From assembly GCF_051307055.1 (NCBI RefSeq), contig NZ_CP149994.1, positions 2,108,001 through 2,172,000 of the forward strand: 64,000 nucleotides of DNA, written 5' to 3'. This document shows, one piece after another, positions 6,977 to 16,369 of the stretch; the first letter of the stretch is position 1; the number at the start of each line of letters is the position of its first letter. Made by a program: the position numbers and the translations under genes. The notes beneath the pieces are model-generated. The model had not been told where the DNA came from. It made no database searches and saw only the letters and a program-made list of their open reading frames with translations. Source of the stretch: Dryocola sp051307055 (lineage in GTDB: Bacteria > Pseudomonadota > Gammaproteobacteria > Enterobacterales > Enterobacteriaceae).

Positions 6977-9615
6977 TCTCTTTCCTCACATGCTGTGCCG
7001 GTTCTCTGGCAGCGCGCATCCGGCAGCGCGGCGTGCTGTTCCAGCCAGGCCTGTAAATTGTCGCCAAAGCGTAAACTACGCCACAGCGTAAACAGGTTTT
7101 CCTGGTGGGTATAGTTAAGCTTAACGGTGTTTTTCTTGCCTTCCACGCGGCTTATCCCCGTCACGCTTGCGCTCATTGACACCACGCCCAGATTATCCAG
7201 GTTGATTTTCGTCCATGAATGCGAAATTTCCATGTAGCGCAGCCAGGTTATGGCCGCGCCCGCCGCCATATTATTGGCGACGATGGCGTCGGCCATGTCT
7301 TTATCCATACGAAACGTCAGCGGGCCCGGGTTGGTGAGCCAGCCATCTTTGATAATCCATTGCGGATGGTTAAGCCACAAAGGCAGCGCGCCGGTAACGC
7401 GTCCGGACATGGTAAACTGTTTGGGATTGATTGCCGTAATCAACTCGCTCGAGGAAATATTCTGTAGCCGAAGCAGCGCGGCGTCCCGCTGCGGCATACG
7501 GAGCTGCTGCATGAGTATTTTGCCGCCCAGGATATCAAGGCTAACGTTGCTTAGGGTCAACGGCCGCGTGTCGCTCCACGGATACCAGCCTTCAAGATCG
7601 GCGGTAACGTTTTGCGCGGTCACCTGATTTTTCACTTCGCCGATACGTAAGGTTACCGGACCATGCGTGCCCAGATGCCATGTCGACTCGCTAAAGCGAA
7701 ACGGCAGAACAAAGTCGACGCCGTTGATCTGGTTATCCGGCAGCCATACGCTCCCGCCCTTCACCACGCCGTGCCCGCCGGCTTCGAAGCCTTGACCGCT
7801 CGCGGCGGAAAAGGCGATTTGCGCATAAAGGCTGCCATCTTTCAGATCCATCTTCCACTCCGGCGGGATAAGCGGCTGGAAAACGGTTAACGTCTGTTCC
7901 GGCCACCAGGCGTTACCGCGCAGGCGTTCGCCATCCCAGCGGCCCAGCACGCGCACCGGGCCAATTTTTCCGGCATGGAGCTCGCCCTTAAACTGAAAAG
8001 AAGAAGGATCTTCGCCGCTGACGCTAAATTTTAGCGTTGAGGCAGGTAAGACGCTGCCGCCGGTAAACGTTGTGCTGCCCGCATCCAGCGACAGAGCGCC
8101 GGTAAAAGAAGGATGTTCCGCCGCGCGCTGCCAGCGCACAGGTTTTTCCAGCGTCAGACGCGGCTTGTCCATCAGCATTGAACCGTACTGCAGCTTGTCG
8201 AATCCCGTTGAGAGTGAGGTCAGCGCAATAATAGCGTCGCGCCACTCGCCTTTGCCGCTCATATCCCAGCGGGCGTTCATCGGCGTGAACGCGCCGTTGC
8301 CCCAATAGCGCCATCGCCACAGCCCGGCGTCCGGGAGGAAATTTTCGGCTTTGCCGTCAAGGTGTAAGACCAGGTTGCCCATCTCATTTTCGTGAGCGCG
8401 AATAATAGCCTGCAGACGCCCGTCCACGCCCTGCTGCGTGAGACGCACGCCCGCCAGCGGCCAGCGGATTTCGTCGATATCCAGCGAATCAATCACCCGG
8501 CCCCGGGAGCGCAGCAGCGCGCCTGGCCTGAACAGCAGCTGTGGATCGCTCAGGGCGCCGCTCAACTCGCCGGGCAGTACCGCATAGAAGACGAGCTCGT
8601 CCTGCTTGGCTTCGCCTGTCAGCTGTAGCGGCAAGGCGCTGTTTGTCATGCTCAGCTTGCCCGGTCCGATGTTCAGCACCGCGTTGCCCTTGCCGGCGCG
8701 ACCCTGCGTCACCACGTTCATGCGCCCGCTAAACGTCGCGTTTTCCAGCCCCTGCTGCCAGTCATCCACGCGCAGGGCGATGCCGCCACGCAGCGGAAAT
8801 CCCTGATACGGCCAGTACCACTGCCCGCCGTTGATTTCGAAGATCTTCTGGCTGATGGTCCAGGGCAACGAGAGCAACGTTTCGCCGCCGCCTGGTTTGC
8901 GCAGCGTTAAAGCGCCCTGATCTTCATGCCAGTCAAGCACGGCGTTGACAGGCTCAGACGCCTGCGGAATGCGCAGCGCGGTGGTTATGTGCCCCTGTTC
9001 CGGCAAACCGTTCGGCACCAGCGCAAGCGTAAATGTACCGGCCAGCTCAACGGGGTCCATCCCTTCGAATGCGCTAATTTTCAGCTTCTGTAGCTCAAGC
9101 GTCTGGCCTTTCAGCTCTGCCTCAATGGTTAGCAGCGGCCCGGAATAGCGCACCTCCTGTTGCGTCGGCGTCAGCGAGACGCGCAATCCACCGGCAAACT
9201 GCTGCCAGGGCGTAACGTTCACTTTATCAATGGTCAGCAGCGTATAGGGCAGCATGGACTGCCATTGGGCAAGCGTGCGCGGCGCGGCGGGGCTGGAATC
9301 ATCGGCAGGAATTTTACTGATGCAGTCGGGGTTAAGGGTGAGTTCGTTCACATGCAGTCGCCAGCGGCTCGGATGACTGAGCCTGGCGCTTTTCAGGTTG
9401 GCCAGTTCGCACTCCCCGGCCAGATAGCGCAGATCGGGAATGATAATCGCCCCGCGGCTCAGGCGCGGGCTGGCCTCCATGGCAATTCGCGTCCCCTGCG
9501 GAAGCCAGATGCCGGCAAGCGTCGGCAGCCAGTAGGCGATGGTCAACAGCAGCGTCAGCGGGAGCAAGATAAGCGTCAGTGCCAGGGCAATAATGGCTTT
9601 ATATTTACCCTTCAT
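6973..9615 (-). CDS. ydbH: AsmA-like intermembrane phospholipid transport protein YdbH
   Basis: 880-residue protein with one N-terminal membrane anchor (residues ~7-30, AIIALALTLILLPLTLLLTIAYWL). A long periplasmic beta-rich body follows, typical of the repeating-beta-groove AsmA-like family. Length and N-terminus agree with E. coli YdbH (879 aa). It is one of three partly redundant proteins (TamB, YhdP, YdbH) thought to carry phospholipid to the outer membrane. It is first in the operon with ynbE and ydbL and divergent from ldhA. Confidence 0.94.
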   Translation of the reverse strand: MKGKYKAIIALALTLILLPLTLLLTIAYWLPTLAGIWLPQGTRIAMEASPRLSRGAIIIPDLRYLAGECELANLKSARLSHPSRWRLHVNELTLNPDCISKIPADDSSPAAPRTLAQWQSMLPYTLLTIDKVNVTPWQQFAGGLRVSLTPTQQEVRYSGPLLTIEAELKGQTLELQKLKISAFEGMDPVELAGTFTLALVPNGLPEQGHITTALRIPQASEPVNAVLDWHEDQGALTLRKPGGGETLLSLPWTISQKIFEINGGQWYWPYQGFPLRGGIALRVDDWQQGLENATFSGRMNVVTQGRAGKGNAVLNIGPGKLSMTNSALPLQLTGEAKQDELVFYAVLPGELSGALSDPQLLFRPGALLRSRGRVIDSLDIDEIRWPLAGVRLTQQGVDGRLQAIIRAHENEMGNLVLHLDGKAENFLPDAGLWRWRYWGNGAFTPMNARWDMSGKGEWRDAIIALTSLSTGFDKLQYGSMLMDKPRLTLEKPVRWQRAAEHPSFTGALSLDAGSTTFTGGSVLPASTLKFSVSGEDPSSFQFKGELHAGKIGPVRVLGRWDGERLRGNAWWPEQTLTVFQPLIPPEWKMDLKDGSLYAQIAFSAASGQGFEAGGHGVVKGGSVWLPDNQINGVDFVLPFRFSESTWHLGTHGPVTLRIGEVKNQVTAQNVTADLEGWYPWSDTRPLTLSNVSLDILGGKILMQQLRMPQRDAALLRLQNISSSELITAINPKQFTMSGRVTGALPLWLNHPQWIIKDGWLTNPGPLTFRMDKDMADAIVANNMAAGAAITWLRYMEISHSWTKINLDNLGVVSMSASVTGISRVEGKKNTVKLNYTHQENLFTLWRSLRFGDNLQAWLEQHAALPDARCQRTGTACEERE

Positions 9616-9828
9616 GGGCGGTTAATATCCTGATTCAGCGACAATTTATGCCGAAATATGCCATGATTCTGTCATGATTCGGGCCGGGCGTGAAGTCGAC
9701 GCCATCGTCTAAGCTTAGATGAGCGATACCGGACGGGCCTGCGCCGCTTGTTAAAACTTATTTTTAATAATTGTAAGAAAATTTTAAGCATGATAATTTT
9801 ACGTTAACTCATTCTGGAGAAAAGACTT

Positions 9829-10815
9829 ATGAAACTGGCCGTGTACAGCACAAAACAGTACGATAAAAAGTATCTGGAGAATGTTAACCAGGAATATGGC
9901 TTTGATATCGAATTTTATGACTTCCTGTTAACGGAGAAAACCGCCAAAACCGCCCACGGCTGCGACGGCGCCTGTCTTTTCGTTAATGACGACGGCAGTC
10001 GTCCGGTGCTCGAAGAGCTGAAAAAACAGGGCGTGAAGTTTATTGCCCTGCGCTGCGCGGGTTTCAACAATGTGGATTTAGAGGCGGCGAAAGAGCTGGG
10101 CCTGGCCGTGGTGCGCGTACCGGCCTATTCTCCGGAAGCGGTGGCCGAGCATGCCGTCGGGCTGATGATGTGCCTGAATCGGCGTATTCACCGGGCCTAT
10201 CAGCGCACCCGTGATGCCAACTTCTCGCTGGAAGGGTTAACAGGTTTTACCATGTTCGGTAAAACCGCAGGCGTTGTCGGCACCGGTAAAATTGGCCTGG
10301 CGGCGCTGCGTATTCTGAAAGGTTTTGGTATGCGCCTGCTGGCATTCGATCCTTATCCAGCCGCGGCGGCGCTGGAAATGGGCGTGGAATATGTCGATTT
10401 GCCGACGCTCTTCTCGCACGCGGACGTCATTTCCCTGCACTGTCCGCTGACGCCGGAAAACTACCATCTGCTCAACCGCACCGCCTTTAGCCAGATGAAA
10501 GACGGCGTGATGATCGTTAATACCAGCCGCGGCGGGTTAATCGATTCGCAGGCGGCTATCGAAGCGCTGAAGACGCAGAAAATCGGCGCGCTGGGCATGG
10601 ACGTGTACGAAAACGAACGCGATCTGTTCTTTGAAGATAAGTCTAACGACGTGATTCAGGATGACGTATTCCGCCGCCTGTCCGCCTGCCACAACGTGCT
10701 GTTTACCGGACACCAGGCGTTTCTGACGGCCGAAGCATTAACCAGCATTTCCGAAACGACGCTTGAGAATTTGCGCCAGCTTGAAAACGGCGAACCTTGC
10801 GCCAACCAGGTTTAA
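9829..10815 (+). CDS. ldhA: fermentative D-lactate dehydrogenase LdhA
   Basis: NADH-dependent reduction of pyruvate to D-lactate during mixed-acid fermentation (cytoplasm). 328 residues, near E. coli LdhA (329). It is a D-2-hydroxyacid dehydrogenase: the NAD-binding GTGKIG lies near residue 152-157, with the downstream NTSRGGLIDS and the catalytic His region FTGHQAFLT near the C-terminus. RBS CTGGAGAAAAG precedes ATG 9829. Its neighbours hslJ, ydbJ and ydbK are as in E. coli. Confidence 0.97.
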   Translation: MKLAVYSTKQYDKKYLENVNQEYGFDIEFYDFLLTEKTAKTAHGCDGACLFVNDDGSRPVLEELKKQGVKFIALRCAGFNNVDLEAAKELGLAVVRVPAYSPEAVAEHAVGLMMCLNRRIHRAYQRTRDANFSLEGLTGFTMFGKTAGVVGTGKIGLAALRILKGFGMRLLAFDPYPAAAALEMGVEYVDLPTLFSHADVISLHCPLTPENYHLLNRTAFSQMKDGVMIVNTSRGGLIDSQAAIEALKTQKIGALGMDVYENERDLFFEDKSNDVIQDDVFRRLSACHNVLFTGHQAFLTAEALTSISETTLENLRQLENGEPCANQV

Positions 10816-10927
10816 GGCCTGCGGCGACTGTCGGCTATAATTTAAGATTATCCTTACTGCAGCCTGGCGTACTTTTTGCCAAAGTAGCGCCAACTCATTG
10901 ATGAAATAAGTAACTTAGGGAGAAGAG

Positions 10928-11353
10928 ATGAAGAAATTAACTTCGCTGCTGCTGGCAGCAACGGTGCTGGCCGGCTGCGCGCAATCTGGTGATAAGGGAA
11001 CGGTTACCGCGCAGGATCTGCAGCATCACCGCTATGTTTTACAAAGCGTGGACGGCAAGCCTCTGACCGGGATAAAGCGTATGCCGGAGCTGAGCTTCGG
11101 GGAAAATATGCATATTGCAGGCAGCATGTGTAACCGCTTTATGGGCCAGGCAACGCTTGCCGATAATATCCTGAAGGCGAAAGGCCTGGGAATGACCATG
11201 ATGCTGTGCGCCGAACCGCAGCTTAACGAACTGGATCGCACGATCAACAATCTGCTGACCGGCGGCGCGCAGGTTGGCCTTGCACAGCAGCAGCTCACGC
11301 TGAATAACAGCCAGCATACTTTAGTCTATAAGCTGGCCGATTTGGTCAACTAA
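10928..11353 (+). CDS. hslJ: heat-inducible META-domain lipoprotein HslJ
   Basis: 141-residue outer-membrane lipoprotein with signal peptide and lipobox (LLAATVLAGC, Cys17). A META domain follows, with the FGENMHIAGSMCNRFMG core and a paired cysteine (MMLCAEPQ). In E. coli it is heat-shock induced and affects novobiocin resistance. Its function is otherwise unclear. It follows ldhA and converges with ydbJ, leaving only 2 bases between stop codons. Confidence 0.93.
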   Translation: MKKLTSLLLAATVLAGCAQSGDKGTVTAQDLQHHRYVLQSVDGKPLTGIKRMPELSFGENMHIAGSMCNRFMGQATLADNILKAKGLGMTMMLCAEPQLNELDRTINNLLTGGAQVGLAQQQLTLNNSQHTLVYKLADLVN

Positions 11354-11355
11354 GA

Positions 11356-11637
11356 CTAGTAGGTTCCGCAGGTTCCGGCGGCAAGCGCGTTTTCACTGCA
11401 GCGTTTGCCGTTGGGCATGGCGCACATCCCGACCGCCGACCCGTCAAGCTGACGCGCAACGCTCAGCGTCCCGCCAATCATCGCACAGCTCGCCTGCCCC
11501 TGATTTGACATCGCAGCACGCATCCCCGGCGCTACGTGAGCGGCGGTGGCCTGTTGAGGCGGTTCATTACTACATGCTGATAACAGCGTTGTTGATAACA
11601 ACAAAGCGGCATAGCCGGCTAAAAACGCAGCGCGCAT
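11356..11637 (-). CDS. ydbJ: DUF333 lipoprotein YdbJ
   Basis: 93-residue predicted lipoprotein. Signal peptide with lipobox LLSACS (Cys about residue 22). The mature DUF333 domain has the cysteine/glycine pattern QASCAMIGGTL...MCAMPNGKRCSE. DUF333 proteins are often labelled 'putative hemolysin' without proof. Position between hslJ and ydbK matches E. coli ydbJ. It is transcribed away from ydbK. Confidence 0.88.
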   Translation of the reverse strand: MRAAFLAGYAALLLSTTLLSACSNEPPQQATAAHVAPGMRAAMSNQGQASCAMIGGTLSVARQLDGSAVGMCAMPNGKRCSENALAAGTCGTY

Positions 11638-11918
11638 TACTCTTCTCCCCCTGAATATTGCAAAACCTAAGAATCATAAGCGTCATGCCCGCGCTGCGTC
11701 GAGAGCAACGGGCAAGAAAAAGTGTTTGTTTTTGCAAAGCGGCTCACTGTTTGGCATAAAACTTCAGATAATTCCCACCTGTTCCCCCTTTACGCGGCCA
11801 GCGGCCAGCACACAAAAGCGAAAATCGCGCTTTCCGGCCTTTGCTAAACTTAAGGCATTATTCAGGGCCGCCGACGTAATGCGAGCCTCTTTTTTAGCGC
11901 TTTTTAAGGGTCACTTTT

Positions 11919-14900
11919 ATGATCACTATCGACGGCAACGGTGCAGTCGCCTCCGTGGCGTTTCGCGTAAGCGAGGTTATTGCCATCTACCCGATTACGC
12001 CCAGCTCAACGATGGCGGAGCAGGCCGATGCCTGGTCCGGCGACGGCCGCAGGAACGTCTGGGGAGATACGCCGCGCGTTGTAGAGATGCAGTCGGAAGC
12101 CGGAGCCATCGCCACCGTGCACGGCGCGCTGCAAACCGGCGCCCTTTCCACCTCATTTACTTCATCGCAGGGTTTGCTGCTGATGATCCCCACGCTTTAC
12201 AAACTGGCCGGGCAGCTAACGCCGTTTGTGCTGCACGTGGCCGCCCGTACCGTGGCTACGCACGCGCTTTCAATTTTTGGCGACCACTCGGACGTGATGG
12301 CGATTCGCCAGACCGGCTGCGCCATGCTGTGCGCCAGCAGCGTTCAGGAAGCGCAGGATTTTGCGCTGATTGCGCATATCGCAACGTTAAAGAGCCGCGT
12401 GCCTTTTATTCATTTCTTCGACGGTTTCCGCACTTCCCACGAGATCAATAAAATCGTCCCGCTGGCGGACAGCACCCTCCTTGAATTACTGCCGCAAAAA
12501 GAAATTGATGCACATCGCGCCCGCGCGCTGAATCCTGAGCATCCCGTCATTCGCGGTACCTCCGCCAACCCGGATACTTACTTCCAGTCCCGTGAAGCCA
12601 CCAACCCGTGGTACAACGCGGTTTACGAACATGTCGAGCAGGCGATGGAGAGCTTTGCGAAAGTTACCGGCCGCCGGTATCGCCCGTTCGAATATTACGG
12701 TCATCCGCAGGCCGGGCGCGTGATTATTCTGATGGGCTCCGCCATCGGCACCTGCGAAGAAGTTGTCGATGAGCTGCTGACCCGCGGCGAAAAAGTCGGC
12801 GTGCTGAAAGTCCGTCTGTTCCGCCCGTTCTCTGCCGACCATCTGCTGGAAGCCTTACCGCAAAGCGCGCGCCAGATTGCCGTGCTGGACAGAACCAAAG
12901 AGCCCGGCGCGCTGGCTGAACCTCTTTATCTGGACGTAATGACGTCCCTGGCCGAAGCTTTTAACCGTGGCGAACGTGAAACGCTGCCGCGCGTAATCGG
13001 CGGGCGCTACGGCCTTTCTTCCAAAGAATTTGGCCCGGACTGCGTGCTGGCGGTGTTTAACGAGCTACAAGAAGCGAAGCCGCGCCCGCGCTTTACCGTG
13101 GGTATTTACGACGACGTGACCAACCTTTCGCTGCCGCTGCCGGAAAACACCCTGCCTTCTCGCGCGAAGCTCGAGGCCTTGTTCTATGGGCTTGGCAGCG
13201 ACGGCAGCGTCTCGGCGACCAAAAACAATATCAAAATAATCGGTAACGCCACGCCGTTCTTCACCCAGGGCTATTTCGTTTATGACTCGAAAAAGGCGGG
13301 CGGGCTGACGGTTTCGCACCTGCGCGTCAGCGAGCACCCGATAAACTCAACCTATCTGATTGATAAAGCAGATTTTGTCGGCTGCCACCAGCTACAGTTT
13401 ATCGATAAATACCAGATGGCCGAACGCCTGAAGCCGGGCGGTATTTTCCTGCTCAACACGCCCTACGGCGCGGATGAGGTCTGGCATCGTCTGCCGCAGG
13501 AAGTTCAGGCGGTGCTCAGGCAGAAAAAGGCGCGTTTCTTCGTGGTCAACGCGGCGAAAATCGCCCGCGAATGCCAGCTTGGCGCGCGCATCAATACCGT
13601 TATGCAGATGGCGTTTTTCCATCTCACCAACATTCTGCCGGGCGACAGCGCGCTGGCTGAATTGCAGGGAGCGATTGCCAGAAGCTACAGCAGCAAAGGC
13701 CAGGAGCTGGTTGAACGTAACTGGCAGGCGTTAGCGCTGTCCCGTGAGCTGCTGGCTGAGGTGGCGCTGCAGCCGGTCTTCGAAAGCAGCCCGATGCGCC
13801 CGCCGGTGGTTTCCGACGCCGCACCAGATTTTGTGAAAACCGTGACCGCCGCCATGCTTGCCGGTCTTGGCGACGCGCTGCCCGTCTCCGCCCTGCCGCC
13901 GGACGGCACCTGGCCGATGGGCACCACGCAGTGGGAAAAACGCAACATCGCCGAAGAGATCCCCATCTGGAAGCCGGAGATCTGCACCCAGTGCAACCAC
14001 TGCGTCGCAGCCTGCCCGCACTCGGCGATTCGCGCCAAAGTGGTTCAGCCGGAGGTGATGGAATCTGCTCCTGCCGCGCTGCAGTCGCTGGATGTGAAAT
14101 CCCGTGATATGCGCGGCCAGAAATACGTTCTGCAGGTCGCGCCGGAAGACTGCACCGGCTGTAACCTCTGCGTTGAGGTCTGCCCGGCGAAAGACCGCCA
14201 GAACCCGGAAATCAAGGCCATCAATATGATGTCGCGCCTTGAGCACGTAGAAGAAGAAAAAGAGAACTACGATTTCTTCCTCAGCATGCCGGAAATGGAT
14301 CGCACCAGCCTGGAACGCATCGATATCCGAACTTCTCAGCTGCTGACCCCGCTGTTTGAATACTCCGGCGCCTGCTCCGGCTGCGGCGAAACGCCTTATA
14401 TCAAGCTGCTGACCCAGCTGTATGGCGACCGTCTGCTAATCGCCAACGCCACGGGATGTTCGTCAATTTACGGCGGCAACCTCCCTTCCACGCCGTACAC
14501 CACCGATGCCAACGGGCGCGGTCCGGCATGGGCAAACTCGCTGTTTGAAGATAACGCCGAGTTTGGCCTGGGCTTCCGACTGACGGTTGACCAGCACCGC
14601 GTGCGCGTGACGCGCCTGCTGGAGAAGTATGCGGATCGGCTGCCGGCAGAGCTTAACGAGCAGCTGCACGCCGAAGCCACGCCGGAAGCGCGCCGCGAAC
14701 AGGTTGCCGCCTTGCGTCAGCATCTGGCTGGCGTGGATGACGCGGATGCCCGCCAGCTATCGATCGATGCGGATGCGCTGGTTGAAAAATCCATCTGGCT
14801 GATTGGCGGCGACGGCTGGGCCTATGACATCGGCTTTGGCGGCCTCGATCACGTGCTGAGCCTGACTGAAAACGTCAACATTCTGGTGCTGGATACGCAG

Positions 14901-15449
14901 TGTTATTCCAATACCGGCGGCCAGGCATCGAAAGCCACCCCGCTGGGCGCGGTAACCAAGTTTGGCGAGCACGGCAAGCGTAAAGCGCGCAAAGATCTCG
15001 GCGTGAGCATGATGATGTACGGGCACGTTTATGTGGCGCAGATTTCTCTTGGCGCGCAGCTAAACCAGACGGTGAAAGCGATTCAGGAAGCGGAGGCCTA
15101 TCCGGGTCCGTCGCTGATAATCGCCTACAGCCCCTGCGAAGAGCACGGTTACGATCTGGCGCTAAGCCACGATCAGATGCGCCAGCTTACCGCAACCGGC
15201 TTCTGGCCGCTGTACCGCTTCGATCCACGCCGTGCGGATGAAGGCAAGCTGCCGCTGGCGCTGGATTCCCGTCCGCCGTCGGATGCGCTGGCCGATACGC
15301 TGGTAAAAGAGCAGCGCTTCCGTCGCCTGAACTCGCAGCAGCCGGACGTTGCCGAACAGCTGTGGAAAGACGCCGCCGAAGATCTGCAAAAGCGTTACGA
15401 TTTCCTGGCGCAGATGGCCGGTAAAGCGGAAAAAACGAGCAGCGAGTAA
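11919..15449 (+). CDS. ydbK: pyruvate:flavodoxin oxidoreductase YdbK (NifJ type)
   Basis: Thiamine-pyrophosphate, iron-sulfur enzyme that splits pyruvate with CoA to acetyl-CoA and CO2 and reduces flavodoxin/ferredoxin. 1176 residues, nearly identical in plan to E. coli YdbK. The N-terminal pyrimidine domain has the YPITPSSTMAE motif. Two [4Fe-4S] ferredoxin motifs lie at about residues 690-760 (CTQCNHCVAACP and CTGCNLCVEVCPAKD). The extra CSGCGETPY cluster site and the TPP-binding GGDGWAYDIGFGG...CYSNTGGQ are in the C-terminal third. In E. coli it is linked to oxidative stress. The MicC sRNA and ompN that follow ydbK in E. coli are absent here. Confidence 0.97.
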   Translation: MITIDGNGAVASVAFRVSEVIAIYPITPSSTMAEQADAWSGDGRRNVWGDTPRVVEMQSEAGAIATVHGALQTGALSTSFTSSQGLLLMIPTLYKLAGQLTPFVLHVAARTVATHALSIFGDHSDVMAIRQTGCAMLCASSVQEAQDFALIAHIATLKSRVPFIHFFDGFRTSHEINKIVPLADSTLLELLPQKEIDAHRARALNPEHPVIRGTSANPDTYFQSREATNPWYNAVYEHVEQAMESFAKVTGRRYRPFEYYGHPQAGRVIILMGSAIGTCEEVVDELLTRGEKVGVLKVRLFRPFSADHLLEALPQSARQIAVLDRTKEPGALAEPLYLDVMTSLAEAFNRGERETLPRVIGGRYGLSSKEFGPDCVLAVFNELQEAKPRPRFTVGIYDDVTNLSLPLPENTLPSRAKLEALFYGLGSDGSVSATKNNIKIIGNATPFFTQGYFVYDSKKAGGLTVSHLRVSEHPINSTYLIDKADFVGCHQLQFIDKYQMAERLKPGGIFLLNTPYGADEVWHRLPQEVQAVLRQKKARFFVVNAAKIARECQLGARINTVMQMAFFHLTNILPGDSALAELQGAIARSYSSKGQELVERNWQALALSRELLAEVALQPVFESSPMRPPVVSDAAPDFVKTVTAAMLAGLGDALPVSALPPDGTWPMGTTQWEKRNIAEEIPIWKPEICTQCNHCVAACPHSAIRAKVVQPEVMESAPAALQSLDVKSRDMRGQKYVLQVAPEDCTGCNLCVEVCPAKDRQNPEIKAINMMSRLEHVEEEKENYDFFLSMPEMDRTSLERIDIRTSQLLTPLFEYSGACSGCGETPYIKLLTQLYGDRLLIANATGCSSIYGGNLPSTPYTTDANGRGPAWANSLFEDNAEFGLGFRLTVDQHRVRVTRLLEKYADRLPAELNEQLHAEATPEARREQVAALRQHLAGVDDADARQLSIDADALVEKSIWLIGGDGWAYDIGFGGLDHVLSLTENVNILVLDTQCYSNTGGQASKATPLGAVTKFGEHGKRKARKDLGVSMMMYGHVYVAQISLGAQLNQTVKAIQEAEAYPGPSLIIAYSPCEEHGYDLALSHDQMRQLTATGFWPLYRFDPRRADEGKLPLALDSRPPSDALADTLVKEQRFRRLNSQQPDVAEQLWKDAAEDLQKRYDFLAQMAGKAEKTSSE

Positions 15450-15466
15450 TTTCCCCTTGCCCTGAT

Positions 15467-15487
15467 CCTCTCCCCAAATGGGAGAGG
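15467..15487. repeat. CCTCTCCC/GGGAGAGG hairpin (dispersed family, copy 1)
   Basis: 8-bp perfect stem CCTCTCCC...GGGAGAGG with 5-base loop just past the ydbK stop. The right arm plus flank (GGGAGAGGGAATTGA) is repeated at 15535-15549, so the region holds a partial duplicate. Related hairpins lie at 15607, 31175 and 45086. This copy may also act as the ydbK 3' end. Confidence 0.6.
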
Positions 15488-15606
15488 GAATTGACCGGAC
15501 ATCCTCCAGAACCGCTCGAGAATATCTCTCATAAGGGAGAGGGAATTGATTGAGCATACCCTTAAAGAGAAGCAGGAATTAATCGGTATCGTCCCTGCGC
15601 CTTTCC

Positions 15607-15629
15607 CCTTCTCCCTTCCTGGGAGAAGG
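15607..15629. repeat. CCTTCTCCC/GGGAGAAGG hairpin (dispersed family, copy 2)
   Basis: 9-bp perfect stem with a TTCCT loop, about 100 bases upstream of the uhpA-like start. It has the same pyrimidine/purine design as the hairpins at 15467, 31175 and 45086. Confidence 0.55.
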
Positions 15630-15727
15630 CCAGGATGAGAGTTCTTTTTGCTACTCCCGTTACATATTCCCAACGTTGCCGTTGCGAAGAATTTATTCGC
15701 ACGCATCATGTCGCCAGGTCCCTTTGC

Positions 15728-16369
15728 ATGAGCCCCCCGATGATTGCCGTTGCTTTAGTTGATGACCACGTTGTGGTGCGTTCCGGTTTTGCCCAGCTGT
15801 TGAGCCTGGAAACGGATATTCAGGTTGTCGGACAGCACAGTTCCGCCGCCGAGGCCTGGGCTGCGCTTAGCAAAAATCCCCCGGACGTCGCCGTGCTCGA
15901 CGTCGCCATGCCTGACGAAAACGGCCTTAGCCTGCTTAAACGCCTGCGCCAGCAGCATCCGGGCTTTCGCGCCATTATTCTGAGCATTTACGATACCACC
16001 GCCTTTGTGCAAAGCGCGCTGGATGCCGGCGCCAGCGGCTATCTCACAAAAAGCTGCGGTCCTGAAGAGCTGGTACAGGCCGTGCGTACCGTCGGCATGG
16101 GCGGCCATTATTTATGCGCCGAGGCGCTGCGGGCATTGCGCCATGCGGGAAAACCTGCAAAAGCGCTTGCAGGCTTAACGCCTCGCGAGCGTGAAGTCTT
16201 TGATCTGCTTGTAAAAGGCGAAAGCGTCAAACATATCGCCGGGCTGCTCAGGCTAAGCCATAAAACGGTGCATGTGCATCGGGCCAATATCCTCGGCAAG
16301 CTGCAATGTGAAAGCACTATCGAACTGGTGCATTTCGCCCTCGACCATCAGCTGCTGACCGGGCACTAA
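15728..16369 (+). CDS. UhpA-like LuxR-family response regulator
   Basis: Two-component response regulator (213 aa). N-terminal receiver: acidic VDDH, phospho-acceptor D58 in VLDVAMPD, and conserved K108. C-terminal LuxR/NarL helix-turn-helix from about residue 150 (LTPREREVFDLL...HKTVHVHRANILGKL). It resembles UhpA, whose N-terminus MITVALIDDH corresponds to MIAVALVDDH here. ATG 15740 is therefore an alternative start; ATG 15728 has a weak AGG upstream. The next gene begins right after its stop (TAA-ATG). By position it should activate the afu genes in response to the UhpB/C-like sensor (inference). It is a paralogue, not the classical uhpA next to uhpT. Confidence 0.9.
   Translation: MSPPMIAVALVDDHVVVRSGFAQLLSLETDIQVVGQHSSAAEAWAALSKNPPDVAVLDVAMPDENGLSLLKRLRQQHPGFRAIILSIYDTTAFVQSALDAGASGYLTKSCGPEELVQAVRTVGMGGHYLCAEALRALRHAGKPAKALAGLTPREREVFDLLVKGESVKHIAGLLRLSHKTVHVHRANILGKLQCESTIELVHFALDHQLLTGH

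Noticed and set aside
11919..15449. ydbK as nitrogen-fixation nifJ
   Set aside because: Sequence and neighbours are those of enterobacterial YdbK; no nif genes are present.
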